A stretch of 54,052 nt of DNA from Bacteroidales bacterium UBA1217 (GCA_002309335.1 DBXH01000006.1:495-54546); one strand, 5' to 3'; shown: positions 27,449 to 36,120, counted from the stretch's first letter. Program-made: numbers and translations. The notes: generated by a model from the sequence alone, not told the origin.

Positions 27449-27802
27449 CTATTCCACTTTGAGTTTGGTGAAGACAGCTTCGGGGACGTCGCGGTCGGTG
27501 TAGTGCCAGGTGCATTCCGTCTTTGAGAAGTTGGGGTCGAGGTAGATGCGGCCGCTGATATTGGAGTTTGCTTTCAGTATGCGGTCGGCACCGTAGATGA
27601 CAACGACGTTATGAAAGTCTTTCCCGTCCCTAGTATGGTAGTCACCTCCGATGGTGTCGGGACTGGTGAGAGTCACAGCATAGCCGAAGCTGCTACCCAT
27701 ACATTCCTCGTAATCCACCACTGTGCCGGTGAAGTCAAAATCTTCGTAGTTGTTGCATGCGGCGAGAAGCAGCACGGCTGCTAGAATCATTATTTTTTTC
27801 AT
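27449..27802 (-). CDS. small lipoprotein of unknown function
   Basis: The product is 117 residues with the signal MKKIMILAAVLLLAAC, lipid Cys at residue 16. The mature domain is short and rich in beta-type residues (FDFTGTVVDYEE, then YAVTLTSPDTIGGD and ISGRIYLDPNF). It contains one further cysteine pair (C34, C98) that could form a disulfide. I do not recognise the family. It follows dapD by 24 bases on the same strand, so it is likely the second gene of a dapD transcript ending at the shared terminator. Confidence 0.7.
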   Translation of the reverse strand: MKKIMILAAVLLLAACNNYEDFDFTGTVVDYEECMGSSFGYAVTLTSPDTIGGDYHTRDGKDFHNVVVIYGADRILKANSNISGRIYLDPNFSKTECTWHYTDRDVPEAVFTKLKVE

Positions 27803-27826
27803 AATTCATTTTTTTGTGATTTGTAG

Positions 27827-28657
27827 TTAAACAGATACTCCGAAGTCGCGGAGAGCCGAGTTGAGTGAGGTCTTTTTGTCGGTGCTTTCCTTGCGCTGGC
27901 CGATGATAAGAGCGCAGCTGACATTGTAGTCGCCGGCAGGGAAATGTTTAGTGTAACTGCCAGGGATGACGACGCTGCGAGGAGGAACGTAGCCGCTGTA
28001 GTAGACAGGCTCCGAGTTGCTTACGTCGATAATCTTGGTGCTGCCGGTGATGACGGTGTTGGCTCCAAGTACAGCCTCGGTGCCGATATGGGCTCCCTCG
28101 ACGACTATGCAGCGCGAGCCTATGAAGCAGTTGTCCTCGATGATGACGGGAGCGGCCTGAACGGGTTCGAGAACTCCGCCGATGCCCACTCCGCCGCTCA
28201 GATGCACGTTGCGGCCAATCTGTGCGCAGCTGCCCACGGTGGCCCAGGTGTCGACCATTGTACCGCTGTCGACGTAGGCTCCGATGTTGACATAGCTGGG
28301 CATCATCACAACACCTTTGGCGAGGTAGGCACCGTAGCGGGCCACCGCCGGCGGCACTACACGTACCCCCTGGGCGGCGTAGTTGTGCTTGAGGGGTATC
28401 TTGTCGTGATATTCGAAGGGGCCGACTTCCTTGGTGGTCATATCACAGATGGGAAAATACAAAAGTACGGCTTTTTTGACCCATTCGTTGACTTGCCAGC
28501 GCTGAGGATTTTCGCCGTTTATCGGTTCGGCGACCCGCAACGCGCCTTTGTCGAGTTGTTCTATGACCTGTAATATAGCCTCTTTGACATCGACATTTTG
28601 TAGCATTTCGCGGTTGTCGTATGCCGCTTCAATAATTTCTTGTATTGTGGATGTCAT
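27827..28657 (-). CDS. dapD: 2,3,4,5-tetrahydropyridine-2,6-dicarboxylate N-succinyltransferase
   Basis: The product has 276 residues, the normal DapD length. It contains an N-terminal helical domain, then the left-handed beta-helix of hexapeptide repeats (VMMPSYVNIGAYVDSGTMVD, GGVGIGGVLEP, NCFIGSRCIVVEGAHIG). The catalytic Asp and Gly of the family occur in YVDSGTMVDTWATVG. The enzyme makes N-succinyl-2-amino-6-ketopimelate in diaminopimelate and lysine synthesis, needed for peptidoglycan. A -7 box lies 56 bases upstream on the minus strand, divergent from the gene at 28736. Confidence 0.96.
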   Translation of the reverse strand: MTSTIQEIIEAAYDNREMLQNVDVKEAILQVIEQLDKGALRVAEPINGENPQRWQVNEWVKKAVLLYFPICDMTTKEVGPFEYHDKIPLKHNYAAQGVRVVPPAVARYGAYLAKGVVMMPSYVNIGAYVDSGTMVDTWATVGSCAQIGRNVHLSGGVGIGGVLEPVQAAPVIIEDNCFIGSRCIVVEGAHIGTEAVLGANTVITGSTKIIDVSNSEPVYYSGYVPPRSVVIPGSYTKHFPAGDYNVSCALIIGQRKESTDKKTSLNSALRDFGVSV

Positions 28658-28712
28658 TTTTTTTATCTTTTTTTCAATTCTTTACAATAAAAATGAATTT
28701 TTTGAGTAATTA

Positions 28713-28720
28713 CAAAAGTA
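28713..28720 (-). promoter_or_regulatory. -7 box TACTTTTG for dapD
   Basis: On the minus strand the sequence is TACTTTTG, matching TAnnTTTG. It gives a leader of about 50 bases for dapD. Its -33 region overlaps the first codons of the divergent gene at 28736, so the two transcripts may interfere. Confidence 0.6.
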
Positions 28721-28735
28721 CGAATAATTTTTGAA

Positions 28736-29728
28736 ATGCATAAAATTCATAGTTATAAAATCAAGTTTGGTCTCTTTGTCGCTGTATTTCTGATGACAAT
28801 GAGTGCCGTTGGTCAGAACCGCGATGTGATGAGTGCATATCAACGTAATATGCAGCCGTTGCTTGAGAAAATAATCAACGCTCCTACCGACAATGAGCGT
28901 TATAACGCCAATGAACAGTTTGTACAGCTGTTTGACGATGCGCTTAATGTGGAGGAATCAATACATTGGAAATGGGATTTGGGTACATATGTCTCCGTCC
29001 TTACATCGAGCGACCGTCAGTTTAGGATCATTACCTGGCCAGTGGTGCGCGACAATGGTGAGTATGAGTGTTTTGGATTTATACAATCGTATAATCCCAA
29101 GTCGGAACAATACGATGTTTATGTGTTGCACGATAAGTCGGACGAGATTATTTCGGCTAACGAGGTTGTCCTTGAGCCGGACAACTGGTTTGGGAGTGTG
29201 TATCAGGAACTAATTGAAACCAAATTTGAGGGCAAAGAGTATTATACGCTTATCGGATGGACGGGAGTTAATGCATTGACACAGCGCAAAGTTATTGAGC
29301 CCGTCTGTTTTCGCGGCAACACTTCCAAGCCGCAGTTCGGACAGGCTTTGTTCCGTCGCGAGAAGAATCTGCGCCGTGTAGTCCTCGAGTATTCAAGCAA
29401 GGCGATGGTCAATGTGCGTTTTGACGAGCAGGTGGTGCGAACCTATGAGAACAAGAAAATCAAAAAGAAAAACCGTACCATCAATGTCCAGGTGCCGAAA
29501 GAGGAGAAAATGAAGATGATACTCTTCGACGAGATTGCACCGATGCTGCCCGGTATGGAAGGTCTGCCGCAATACTATACACCTACCGGCACCGAGATGG
29601 CCTACATCTTCAACAACGGTCGCTGGGAACTTCGCGACAATGCGCAGGGCCGACTGAGCGACCCAAAGCTAAACAAAGATTTCGAGCCTCTGCCCAAGAC
29701 CGCTCCGGCCTACAGTGTGGGAGGGTGA
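28736..29728 (+). CDS. exported protein of unknown function
   Basis: The product has 330 residues with a signal peptide (about 1-26, ending SAVGQ). The next part (YQRNMQPLLEKIINAPTDNE, then SIHWKWDLGTYVSVLTSSD) and the C-terminal NGRWELRDNAQGRL resemble a conserved Bacteroidales family of secreted proteins that I cannot name. A basic segment (ENKKIKKKNRTINVQVPKEE) lies near residue 245. There is no sorting domain or lipobox, so it is probably periplasmic. No partner is obvious; the next gene is 105 bases downstream. Confidence 0.68.
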   Translation: MHKIHSYKIKFGLFVAVFLMTMSAVGQNRDVMSAYQRNMQPLLEKIINAPTDNERYNANEQFVQLFDDALNVEESIHWKWDLGTYVSVLTSSDRQFRIITWPVVRDNGEYECFGFIQSYNPKSEQYDVYVLHDKSDEIISANEVVLEPDNWFGSVYQELIETKFEGKEYYTLIGWTGVNALTQRKVIEPVCFRGNTSKPQFGQALFRREKNLRRVVLEYSSKAMVNVRFDEQVVRTYENKKIKKKNRTINVQVPKEEKMKMILFDEIAPMLPGMEGLPQYYTPTGTEMAYIFNNGRWELRDNAQGRLSDPKLNKDFEPLPKTAPAYSVGG

Positions 29729-29833
29729 TTCTTATGTCGGCGTTATGTATTATTTGTTGAATCGATAACATCAGTTTTCTAATAATAAACCATTAAAACC
29801 AACGACACTATGGTATAAAACAGTGAACGGAAA

Positions 29834-30616
29834 ATGAAAAGGTATACTCTTCCTATTTTATCCTTTGCCCTGTTTGCATTCCTTGGATGCGAGAAATATG
29901 CAGGTGAGCTAGTTACGCAAGAGTTCAGCATCGACGGTTCATACACCGAACTTGTTGTAGGAGATGCCTTCGATGTCATCTTCAGCGACACGGCGACAAG
30001 TATCACCGTTACCGCAGGCGAGAATGTTATGCCGAAGGTAAAAGTGAACCGGAATGGTAATAAGCTGAATATTTTCCTTAAGGGCTGGGCAACCAACCGA
30101 GGCAAGGAAATGACGGTCATACTGCCATACAACTCTGATTTGTGTTCGGTCGATTTGGCGGGTGCGTCGAGTTTCCATACCGATTTCCCCCTTAAGGCCA
30201 AAACAATTGAAATAGATTTATCAGGGGCTTCCGATTTCTATGGCGACATAGAAGCCGAACAGATCGAGATGGACCTTTCCGGCAGTTCTGACTTCAATGG
30301 CAACATCGTTGCCGACGAACTTGAACTCGATATGAGCGGAGCCTCCGATGCCACGCTTGTGGGGCAAGTGTCAACTCTCAAAATCGAATTGTCGGGTGCC
30401 AGCACTATTAAGAAAGTCATTGTCGGTAACAGATACGCCATTGCCTGCGGTGGCTGCGAAGGTTCGATGTCGGGTTCCAGCGATGCCTATATACATTGTG
30501 ACGGCAGCATAACGGTCAGTCTTTCGGGCGCCAGCGACCTGTATTATACGGGCAGCGCCGTTACGAGGGGCGGCAACACCTCTGGTGGTTCGAATCTAGT
30601 GCACAATGTGCTGTAA
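29834..30616 (+). CDS. head GIN domain (DUF2807) lipoprotein
   Basis: The product has 260 residues. The signal ends LFAFLGC with the lipid Cys at residue 19. The mature protein is a single DUF2807 beta-helix: an opening strand TELVVGDAFDVIFSDT, then repeats of the form LSGASSF, LSGASDF, LSGSSDF and MSGASD spaced about 21 residues apart. These DUF2807 proteins are described as putative adhesins or autotransporter-like surface proteins in Bacteroidota; function is unproven. It is followed 20 bases later by a membrane protein gene of very different base composition. Confidence 0.9.
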   Translation: MKRYTLPILSFALFAFLGCEKYAGELVTQEFSIDGSYTELVVGDAFDVIFSDTATSITVTAGENVMPKVKVNRNGNKLNIFLKGWATNRGKEMTVILPYNSDLCSVDLAGASSFHTDFPLKAKTIEIDLSGASDFYGDIEAEQIEMDLSGSSDFNGNIVADELELDMSGASDATLVGQVSTLKIELSGASTIKKVIVGNRYAIACGGCEGSMSGSSDAYIHCDGSITVSLSGASDLYYTGSAVTRGGNTSGGSNLVHNVL

Positions 30617-30636
30617 GTTGCTCTATTATTCAGGTT

Positions 30637-31209
30637 ATGGTGAAACGCAAGGAAAGCAGCAATAACAATGTCAGGCGTGCTTTTTTGATGTTGTTGTTTG
30701 TTTCCATAGTCACGGCTGCATTGTCTGCAGGAATGGTGTTTTTTTTCAAAAATATAAGGGCGTTTGTACCAGAGTTGGTGGGTGTTGTCTGTCTGATTGG
30801 AATTGTTATTAGTTATATGTTTGTAAGAGAACATCCGCTCAAACAGAAATGCCGAGAGATGATAATTGTATCAGTAAACTATTTGATAGTAGTTTTGATG
30901 GCACTTATTTATAATGTTGGTTTTTTAGTGGACGTTCTCAGTTTGTTTCTATTTAGTTTAGTTTTTATAATCAATAATATACAAACAAAGGATGTTTCAT
31001 CGTCGCTGTTATATAATGCGAACAGCGTATTTTCAATGACGATGTCCGTAACTCTAGGAGGTTTGTTGTATGCCAGAAACATAAGTGCTGACTGGGGTAC
31101 GCTGTATGTTACTTTTTTAGCTGGAATGATTTTTGTGATTTTAGGTTTTATAATTGCGACAATAATTTTGTTTTCAGTAGATAAATTTCAAGAAAGTGCA
31201 CAAAAATAG
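30637..31209 (+). CDS. small integral membrane protein of unknown function
   Basis: The product has 190 residues and five or six hydrophobic segments (for example AFLMLLFVSIVTAALSAGMV and FLAGMIFVILGFIIATIILF). The N-terminus is basic and the termini are short. The gene is clearly more AT-rich than its neighbours and uses many ATA, TTA and AAT codons, which may point to a recent arrival or simply to its hydrophobic content. I recognise no family motif. It may be cotranscribed with the DUF2807 gene 20 bases upstream. Confidence 0.65.
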   Translation: MVKRKESSNNNVRRAFLMLLFVSIVTAALSAGMVFFFKNIRAFVPELVGVVCLIGIVISYMFVREHPLKQKCREMIIVSVNYLIVVLMALIYNVGFLVDVLSLFLFSLVFIINNIQTKDVSSSLLYNANSVFSMTMSVTLGGLLYARNISADWGTLYVTFLAGMIFVILGFIIATIILFSVDKFQESAQK

Positions 31210-31254
31210 TGATGTTCCACTTTAAAACTTTCAAACACATAAATAAAAAAAATA

Positions 31255-32385
31255 ATGACACGAAAATATTGGATTGACAATCTCCGTTGGGTGACAGTTC
31301 TGCTGGTGCTGCTCTACCACGTTATCTATTTCTACAACAACAAAGGTGTCTTTGGCGGCGTTGGCGGTTTCGGCGACGGCCCGCAGTACCAGGATGTTTT
31401 GATGTATATCCTCTATCCTTGGTTTATGCCACTGCTGTTTCTGCTGGCAGGTGTGAGCGCACGCTATGCACTTGAGAAACGTTCGGGCAAGAAGTGGTTT
31501 GGAGCAAGGACGCGCAAACTGCTGGTGCCGGCAACCATAGGCCTGCTGGTGTTCCAATGGATGACAGGATATTTCAATACCCACGTTGCCGGCACCGACG
31601 TAATGGCCTCCGTACAGCAGCCGGCCAAGTTTTTTCTCTGGGCCGTCAGCGGCATAGGACCGCTGTGGTTCATACAGGACCTCTGGCTTTTCTCGCTGAT
31701 ATTGCTACTGGTTAGGAAGATTGACGCAAAAGACAGATTCTACAATTGGTGTGGCAAACTGGGAATATTTTGGGTTATCCTCATTGGAATATTGTTCTGG
31801 ATTGGAGAGCAGGCGGCGATTTTTAATCCGCGTCCTGAGAGTTTAGATGGTCTCTACAATCTCTACAAACCTGTATTTTACTTCATTCTGTTCCTGCTGG
31901 GTTATTTTGTCTTTTCGCGTGAAGAGGTGCAGGAGGTGCTGGGTAAGAACTGGATAATGTTGATGATCGTCTCTGTTATCAGCGGGGTTCTATTGATAAT
32001 CACCACTTTTGGTCAGGACAACACCTCGCCGCAGTATCTTGCAAGTCCGCTCAACTGCATCTATGGCTGGCTGATGTGTCTTGCTATGATGGGCTGGTTC
32101 AAGGCCTGCTTCGACAAAACAGGTGCTTTTGCCATATATATGACTCGCTCAAGTTTCGGTATCTATATTGTTCACTATTTGGTGATTGCCAGTTTGGGCT
32201 ATATGATGAAGGTGTATACAACGTTACCGCCGTTGGCAATGTACCTTATTCTAACCGTTGCTGTTTTCACATTGTCGCCTCTGTTGTATGAGATTCTTCG
32301 CCGCATTCCTTTTATTCGCTGGTGTGTATTAGGCGAGTCCAAAAACCGAATGAAACAGGATTTGGCGAAATCAAAGGAAATGTAA
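31255..32385 (+). CDS. acyltransferase 3 family membrane protein
   Basis: The product has 376 residues with about ten transmembrane segments. The start RKYWIDNLRWVTVLLVLLYH holds the conserved Arg and His of acyltransferase 3 (PF01757) enzymes, which transfer acetyl or other acyl groups to extracellular or envelope sugars. PWFMPLLFLLAGVSARYAL, with the downstream basic loop RTRKLLVP, also matches the family, near the OpgC-like branch. The substrate cannot be told from the sequence. It overlaps nothing; the next gene starts 10 bases after its stop, suggesting a shared transcript. Confidence 0.88.
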   Translation: MTRKYWIDNLRWVTVLLVLLYHVIYFYNNKGVFGGVGGFGDGPQYQDVLMYILYPWFMPLLFLLAGVSARYALEKRSGKKWFGARTRKLLVPATIGLLVFQWMTGYFNTHVAGTDVMASVQQPAKFFLWAVSGIGPLWFIQDLWLFSLILLLVRKIDAKDRFYNWCGKLGIFWVILIGILFWIGEQAAIFNPRPESLDGLYNLYKPVFYFILFLLGYFVFSREEVQEVLGKNWIMLMIVSVISGVLLIITTFGQDNTSPQYLASPLNCIYGWLMCLAMMGWFKACFDKTGAFAIYMTRSSFGIYIVHYLVIASLGYMMKVYTTLPPLAMYLILTVAVFTLSPLLYEILRRIPFIRWCVLGESKNRMKQDLAKSKEM

Positions 32386-32395
32386 GTGCGGTTGT

Positions 32396-33199
32396 ATGTC
32401 TGAGCATTGGGAAATATTCGCCGACTGGAACCCGTGGCACGGGTGCACCAAGATTAGCCCTGGGTGCAGGTATTGCTATGTCTACCGACAGGACGAGATG
32501 TATGGAAGTGAAATGTCGAGCAGCGAGTGCCGCAAGACTGGCAACTTCGACCTGCCGATAAAGCGTAAGCGCGACAAGTCATATAAGATAGAGAGCGGCA
32601 AGTTGGTCTTCACCTGCTTTACCTCTGACTTTTTGCTCAAGGATGCTGACGCGTGGCGCCCCGAGTGCTGGCAGATGATGAAGCGAAGAAGTGACCTTTG
32701 GTTCTTTTTCTTCACCAAGCGCATCGACAGATTTATGGAGTGTGTGCCAGACGATTGGGGCGACGGCTATCCAAACGTCATTGTGGGTTGCACTGTTGAG
32801 AATCAAGAAATGGCCGACTATCGTTTGCAAATATTTCGTTCGCTCCCAATAAAGCACAAAACAATCATAGCCTCGCCGCTACTCACTGCTATGGACCTTA
32901 CGCCATTTTTGGACGAGACGATAGAGGAGGTGTCGGTAGGAGGGGAATCGGGTGTCGATGCAAGGCCGTGTGACTACGATTGGGTGCTTGCTCTCCGTGA
33001 GCAATGCATCGCGAAAGATGTTCCATTCCGCTTCCATCAGACGGGTGCTCATTTCATAAAAGATGGCCGTATGTACCGTGTGCGTCGCTGCCACCAGCTT
33101 AGCCAGGCTCACAAAGCAAATATAGACTACAAGATTGGCAAGTATTTAGTACCCGAAACGGTTAGATTCGAGTGGAAGGAGAGCGACTACCACGACTGA
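32396..33199 (+). CDS. DUF5131 family protein (phage Gp37/Gp68-like)
   Basis: The product has 267 residues. It starts SEHWEIFADWNPWHGCTKIS and continues PGCRYCYVYRQ: a W-N-P-W-x-G-C-x6-C-x2-C cluster typical of DUF5131/Gp37-Gp68 proteins. The cysteines could bind an iron-sulphur cluster or zinc. Later blocks such as FTCFTSDFLLKDADAW, FFFFTKRIDRF and VSVGGESGVDARPC also match. The family is spread on phages and chromosomes and resembles radical-SAM spore photoproduct-type enzymes in its cysteine arrangement, but its chemistry is unknown. No other phage gene is nearby. Confidence 0.85.
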   Translation: MSEHWEIFADWNPWHGCTKISPGCRYCYVYRQDEMYGSEMSSSECRKTGNFDLPIKRKRDKSYKIESGKLVFTCFTSDFLLKDADAWRPECWQMMKRRSDLWFFFFTKRIDRFMECVPDDWGDGYPNVIVGCTVENQEMADYRLQIFRSLPIKHKTIIASPLLTAMDLTPFLDETIEEVSVGGESGVDARPCDYDWVLALREQCIAKDVPFRFHQTGAHFIKDGRMYRVRRCHQLSQAHKANIDYKIGKYLVPETVRFEWKESDYHD

Positions 33200-33260
33200 T
33201 TGTTACTTTATTAAAAACATAAAATCAAAGGTTATATTTTATTATGTTGTGAAAAAGGTG

Positions 33261-33268
33261 TACTTTTG
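33261..33268 (+). promoter_or_regulatory. -7 box TACTTTTG for the DUF3795-GNAT gene
   Basis: TACTTTTGCA matches TAnnTTTG plus the usual CA. It lies 24 bases before ATG 33292, with an AT-rich -33 region (TTTTA about 21 bases upstream). It gives a very short leader. Confidence 0.65.
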
Positions 33269-33291
33269 CAGCCGATTTCAAACTTAGAAAA

Positions 33292-34146
33292 ATGGATAAA
33301 CTGATAGCCTTTTGTGGGCTCGACTGCGGGAAGTGTGATGCCTACATCGCCACTAAGAACAACGACCAGGCCTTGCGTGAGAAGACCGCCAAGTTGTGGA
33401 GCAAACTGAACAATGCCACGATTCTGCCTGAACACATCAATTGCGAAGGATGCCGAATGGACGGTGCAAAGACAGTGTTCTGCAGCACTATGTGCGAGAT
33501 TCGCAGATGCGCCATCGGCAAAGGCTGCGAGATCTGTGGCGACTGTCCACAAATGGATGTTTGTGACAAATTGGAACCAATTCTTGCCAACAACAGAGAA
33601 GCCAGTGTCAATCTACAAAAGCCTGCAATGATGCAAACCGAAAGAATAATTTTGCGTCCATGGCGCGAAGACGATGCAGACGTGCTCTACAAATGGGCAT
33701 CCGACCCCGAGGTGGGTCCTCGGGCCGGTTGGTCTCCGCATAAAAGTGTCGATGAGAGTCGCGAGATAATACGAACTATTTTTGGCGGCGAAGGAATGTG
33801 GGCGGTGGAGTTCAAAGAAACAAATGAGCCCATTGGCTGCGTCGGCTATCTGACTGCGGCACACTCCAACTTAGTATTAGCGGATGACGAATGCGAGGTT
33901 GGCTACTGGATAGCACGTCCCTACTGGGGACAAGGTATCTGTACTGAGGCAATGAAGATGGTTGTCGATTACTGTTTCAATGTAAAAGAATTTTCAACTC
34001 TGTGGGGCGACTATTTCCCCGAAAACCCGGCGTCAGGCAAGGTGATGGAGCATTGTGGCTTCAAAGATACAGGCCGAGAGACAGTTTGTCCCAACCTCGT
34101 TGTCGGTGGAGACCGGCCAGTGAAGATAATGCGATTGGTAAGATAA
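33292..34146 (+). CDS. fusion of a Cys-rich DUF3795 domain and a GNAT acetyltransferase
   Basis: The product has 284 residues. Residues 1-91 hold twelve cysteines (8, 12, 15, 51, 54, 64, 68, 73, 79, 82, 85, 91), matching DUF3795, a probable metal-binding domain opening AFCGLDCGKCDAYIATKN. Residues 114-284 are a full GNAT domain: QTERIILRPWREDDADVL, the acetyl-CoA loop IARPYWGQGICTEAMKM, and FPENPASGKVMEHCGF near the C-terminus. The GNAT part resembles RimJ/RimL-type N-acetyltransferases that act on small molecules or protein N-termini. The two domains usually occur as separate proteins, so one gene joining them is notable. It has its own promoter box. Confidence 0.88.
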   Translation: MDKLIAFCGLDCGKCDAYIATKNNDQALREKTAKLWSKLNNATILPEHINCEGCRMDGAKTVFCSTMCEIRRCAIGKGCEICGDCPQMDVCDKLEPILANNREASVNLQKPAMMQTERIILRPWREDDADVLYKWASDPEVGPRAGWSPHKSVDESREIIRTIFGGEGMWAVEFKETNEPIGCVGYLTAAHSNLVLADDECEVGYWIARPYWGQGICTEAMKMVVDYCFNVKEFSTLWGDYFPENPASGKVMEHCGFKDTGRETVCPNLVVGGDRPVKIMRLVR

Positions 34147-34181
34147 GTGATAAAAAAGGCTCCCAATCCGAAATAAATTCT

Positions 34182-34189
34182 TATCTTTG
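34182..34189 (+). promoter_or_regulatory. -7 box TATCTTTG for dxs
   Basis: TATCTTTGCA lies between the GNAT gene and dxs. The predicted transcript start is about 20 bases before the TTG start at 34216, which supports that start because no ATG lies in frame downstream of the box near the N-terminus. No clear TTTG at -33. Confidence 0.7.
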
Positions 34190-34215
34190 CAATTTCAAAT
34201 AAAATCACAATTGCT

Positions 34216-36120
34216 TTGCAAGGCGTTATATTAGAAAATATTAATAATCCGGAGGAGTTGCGCAAGCTGCCCGTTTCCGACTTGCCCGAGTTGGCTCACG
34301 AGTTGCGCAATTATATTGTCGACACGCTTGCAACCCATCCAGGCCATTTGGCTTCGTCGCTAGGTACGGTTGAGTTGTCGATAGCCCTGCATTATGTTTT
34401 TAATACTCCTGACGACAAGGTGATATGGGATGTGGGACATCAGGCTTATGCCCATAAAATTCTTACCGGCCGACGCGATCAGTTTCACACTATTCGCACT
34501 TACGGCGGCATCAGCGGTTTCCCTCGTCGCGACGAAAGCCCATACGATGCTTTCGGCACAGGACATAGTTCTACCTCTGTTTCGGCAGCTCTCGGTATGG
34601 CTACAGCCTCCAAACTAAAGGGCGACACCAGCCGTCAGCATATAGCCGTTATAGGCGATGGAGCAATGACTGGCGGAGAAGCTTTCGAGGCTCTCAACAA
34701 CGCGGGTGTATCCAAAGCCAATATACTTGTCATTCTCAATGATAACGGCATATCGATTGACAAGGCTGTCGGCGGTTTGAGCCGCTATCTGGTCAAGATT
34801 ACCTCTTCGCAGAAATACAATCGTTTGAAGGAGCGTGTGTGGCGCAAGACGGGTGGTGACGAGAAACCGGCGAAGGGCAGGAATTTTATTTCCAAATCAT
34901 TGGCGGCGCTCAAGTCGTCGCTGTTGTCGAGTTCAAACCTCTTCGAGTCGTTAGGTTTCCGCTATTTCGGTCCTGTCGACGGTCATGATGTCCAGCAGTT
35001 GGTAGAAGTGCTGTCAAGTCTTCGTAAACTCAATGGCCCCAAATTGTTACATATTGTAACAAAGAAAGGCAAGGGTATGAGAGAGGCTGAGCGTAACCCA
35101 ATAACCTATCACGCACCTGGCAAATACGATGCTGAAACGGGTATACAACTGCATAACGACAATGCACATCAACCACTTAAATATCAAGATGTTTTCGGTC
35201 GTACCATCATAGAGCTGGCCGAGAAAAATGACCGCATTGTGGGCATTACGCCGGCAATGCCTACGGGATGCTCGCTCAATATGATGATGGAGCGGATGCC
35301 AAATAGGGCCTTTGATGTAGGCATTGCTGAGCAGCATGCTGTCACCTTTGCCGCAGGGCTTGCGGCGCAGGGAATGGTGCCGTTCTGCAATATTTATTCA
35401 TCGTTTATGCAGCGCGCATACGACCAAGTTATTCACGATGTGGCGCTGCAGAAATTGAATGTGGTGATGTGTCTCGATCGCGCCGGTCTCGTTGGTGATG
35501 ACGGCCCTACCCATCACGGAGCCTTTGATATAGCATTCTTCCGCCCCATACCCAATCTTACCATTTGTGCACCGATGGACGAGCATGAGCTGCGTGATAT
35601 GATGTACACAGCCCAGTTGGAGAATCAGGGTCCTTTCGTGATACGCTATCCGCGAGGACTTTCGGTGCATCCAGATTGGCGCAACGTGATGCACAATCTT
35701 GAAATAGGCAAAGGCCGCTGTATCAGCGAAGGCGAAAAAGTTGCCGTTCTCACCATCGGTCATATCGGGAATGAGGCGGCCAAAGCTGTCGAACAGCTGC
35801 GTAATGAGGGTAGGAGAGTGGGGCATTACGATATGCGCTTCGTCAAACCGCTCGACAGCGGATTGCTTGATGAAATTGCAAAAAAATATTCATTGGTCTT
35901 GACTGTCGAAGACGGCTGCATTAAAGGCGGATTCGGAAGTGCTGTTCTGGAATACTACGAAGAACGGAGAACGGAATATGGAGAACGGAGGATTAAGGTC
36001 AAAATGCTCGGCATTCCCGACTGTTTTGTCACACATGGTCCTGTGCCGCAACTGCAAAGCGACTGCGGTATCGACGCCGGCAGCATAAAACGCACCATTA
36101 TAGATTTATGGAATGAATAA
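34216..36120 (+). CDS. dxs: 1-deoxy-D-xylulose-5-phosphate synthase
   Basis: The product has 634 residues. No in-frame ATG exists between the stop at 34174 and the conserved N-terminus, so TTG 34216 is the best start; it fits the family start ILENINNPEELRKLPVSDLP. The ThDP-binding pattern is present: GDGAMTGGEAFEALNNAG with NDNGISIDKAVG, and the transketolase middle IAEQHAVTFAAGLA. The enzyme condenses pyruvate and glyceraldehyde 3-phosphate, the first step of the non-mevalonate isoprenoid route. Near residue 588 an insert, EERRTEYGERR, relative to the usual family spacing coincides with a heptanucleotide repeat in the DNA (35962-35989). Its stop overlaps the start of the next gene by 8 bases. 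Confidence 0.95.
   Translation: MQGVILENINNPEELRKLPVSDLPELAHELRNYIVDTLATHPGHLASSLGTVELSIALHYVFNTPDDKVIWDVGHQAYAHKILTGRRDQFHTIRTYGGISGFPRRDESPYDAFGTGHSSTSVSAALGMATASKLKGDTSRQHIAVIGDGAMTGGEAFEALNNAGVSKANILVILNDNGISIDKAVGGLSRYLVKITSSQKYNRLKERVWRKTGGDEKPAKGRNFISKSLAALKSSLLSSSNLFESLGFRYFGPVDGHDVQQLVEVLSSLRKLNGPKLLHIVTKKGKGMREAERNPITYHAPGKYDAETGIQLHNDNAHQPLKYQDVFGRTIIELAEKNDRIVGITPAMPTGCSLNMMMERMPNRAFDVGIAEQHAVTFAAGLAAQGMVPFCNIYSSFMQRAYDQVIHDVALQKLNVVMCLDRAGLVGDDGPTHHGAFDIAFFRPIPNLTICAPMDEHELRDMMYTAQLENQGPFVIRYPRGLSVHPDWRNVMHNLEIGKGRCISEGEKVAVLTIGHIGNEAAKAVEQLRNEGRRVGHYDMRFVKPLDSGLLDEIAKKYSLVLTVEDGCIKGGFGSAVLEYYEERRTEYGERRIKVKMLGIPDCFVTHGPVPQLQSDCGIDAGSIKRTIIDLWNE
35962..35989 (+). repeat. heptanucleotide tandem repeat inside dxs
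   Basis: Four 7-base units, GAACGGA, GAACGGA, ATATGGA and GAACGGA, run in direct order within the coding sequence. Three units equal 21 bases, so an expansion of this size keeps the frame and adds seven residues, which matches the extra residues between GFGSAVLEYY and KMLGIPD. The same heptamer (rotated, AGAACGG) occurs at 45674-45708 in the LRR gene. Confidence 0.75.
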
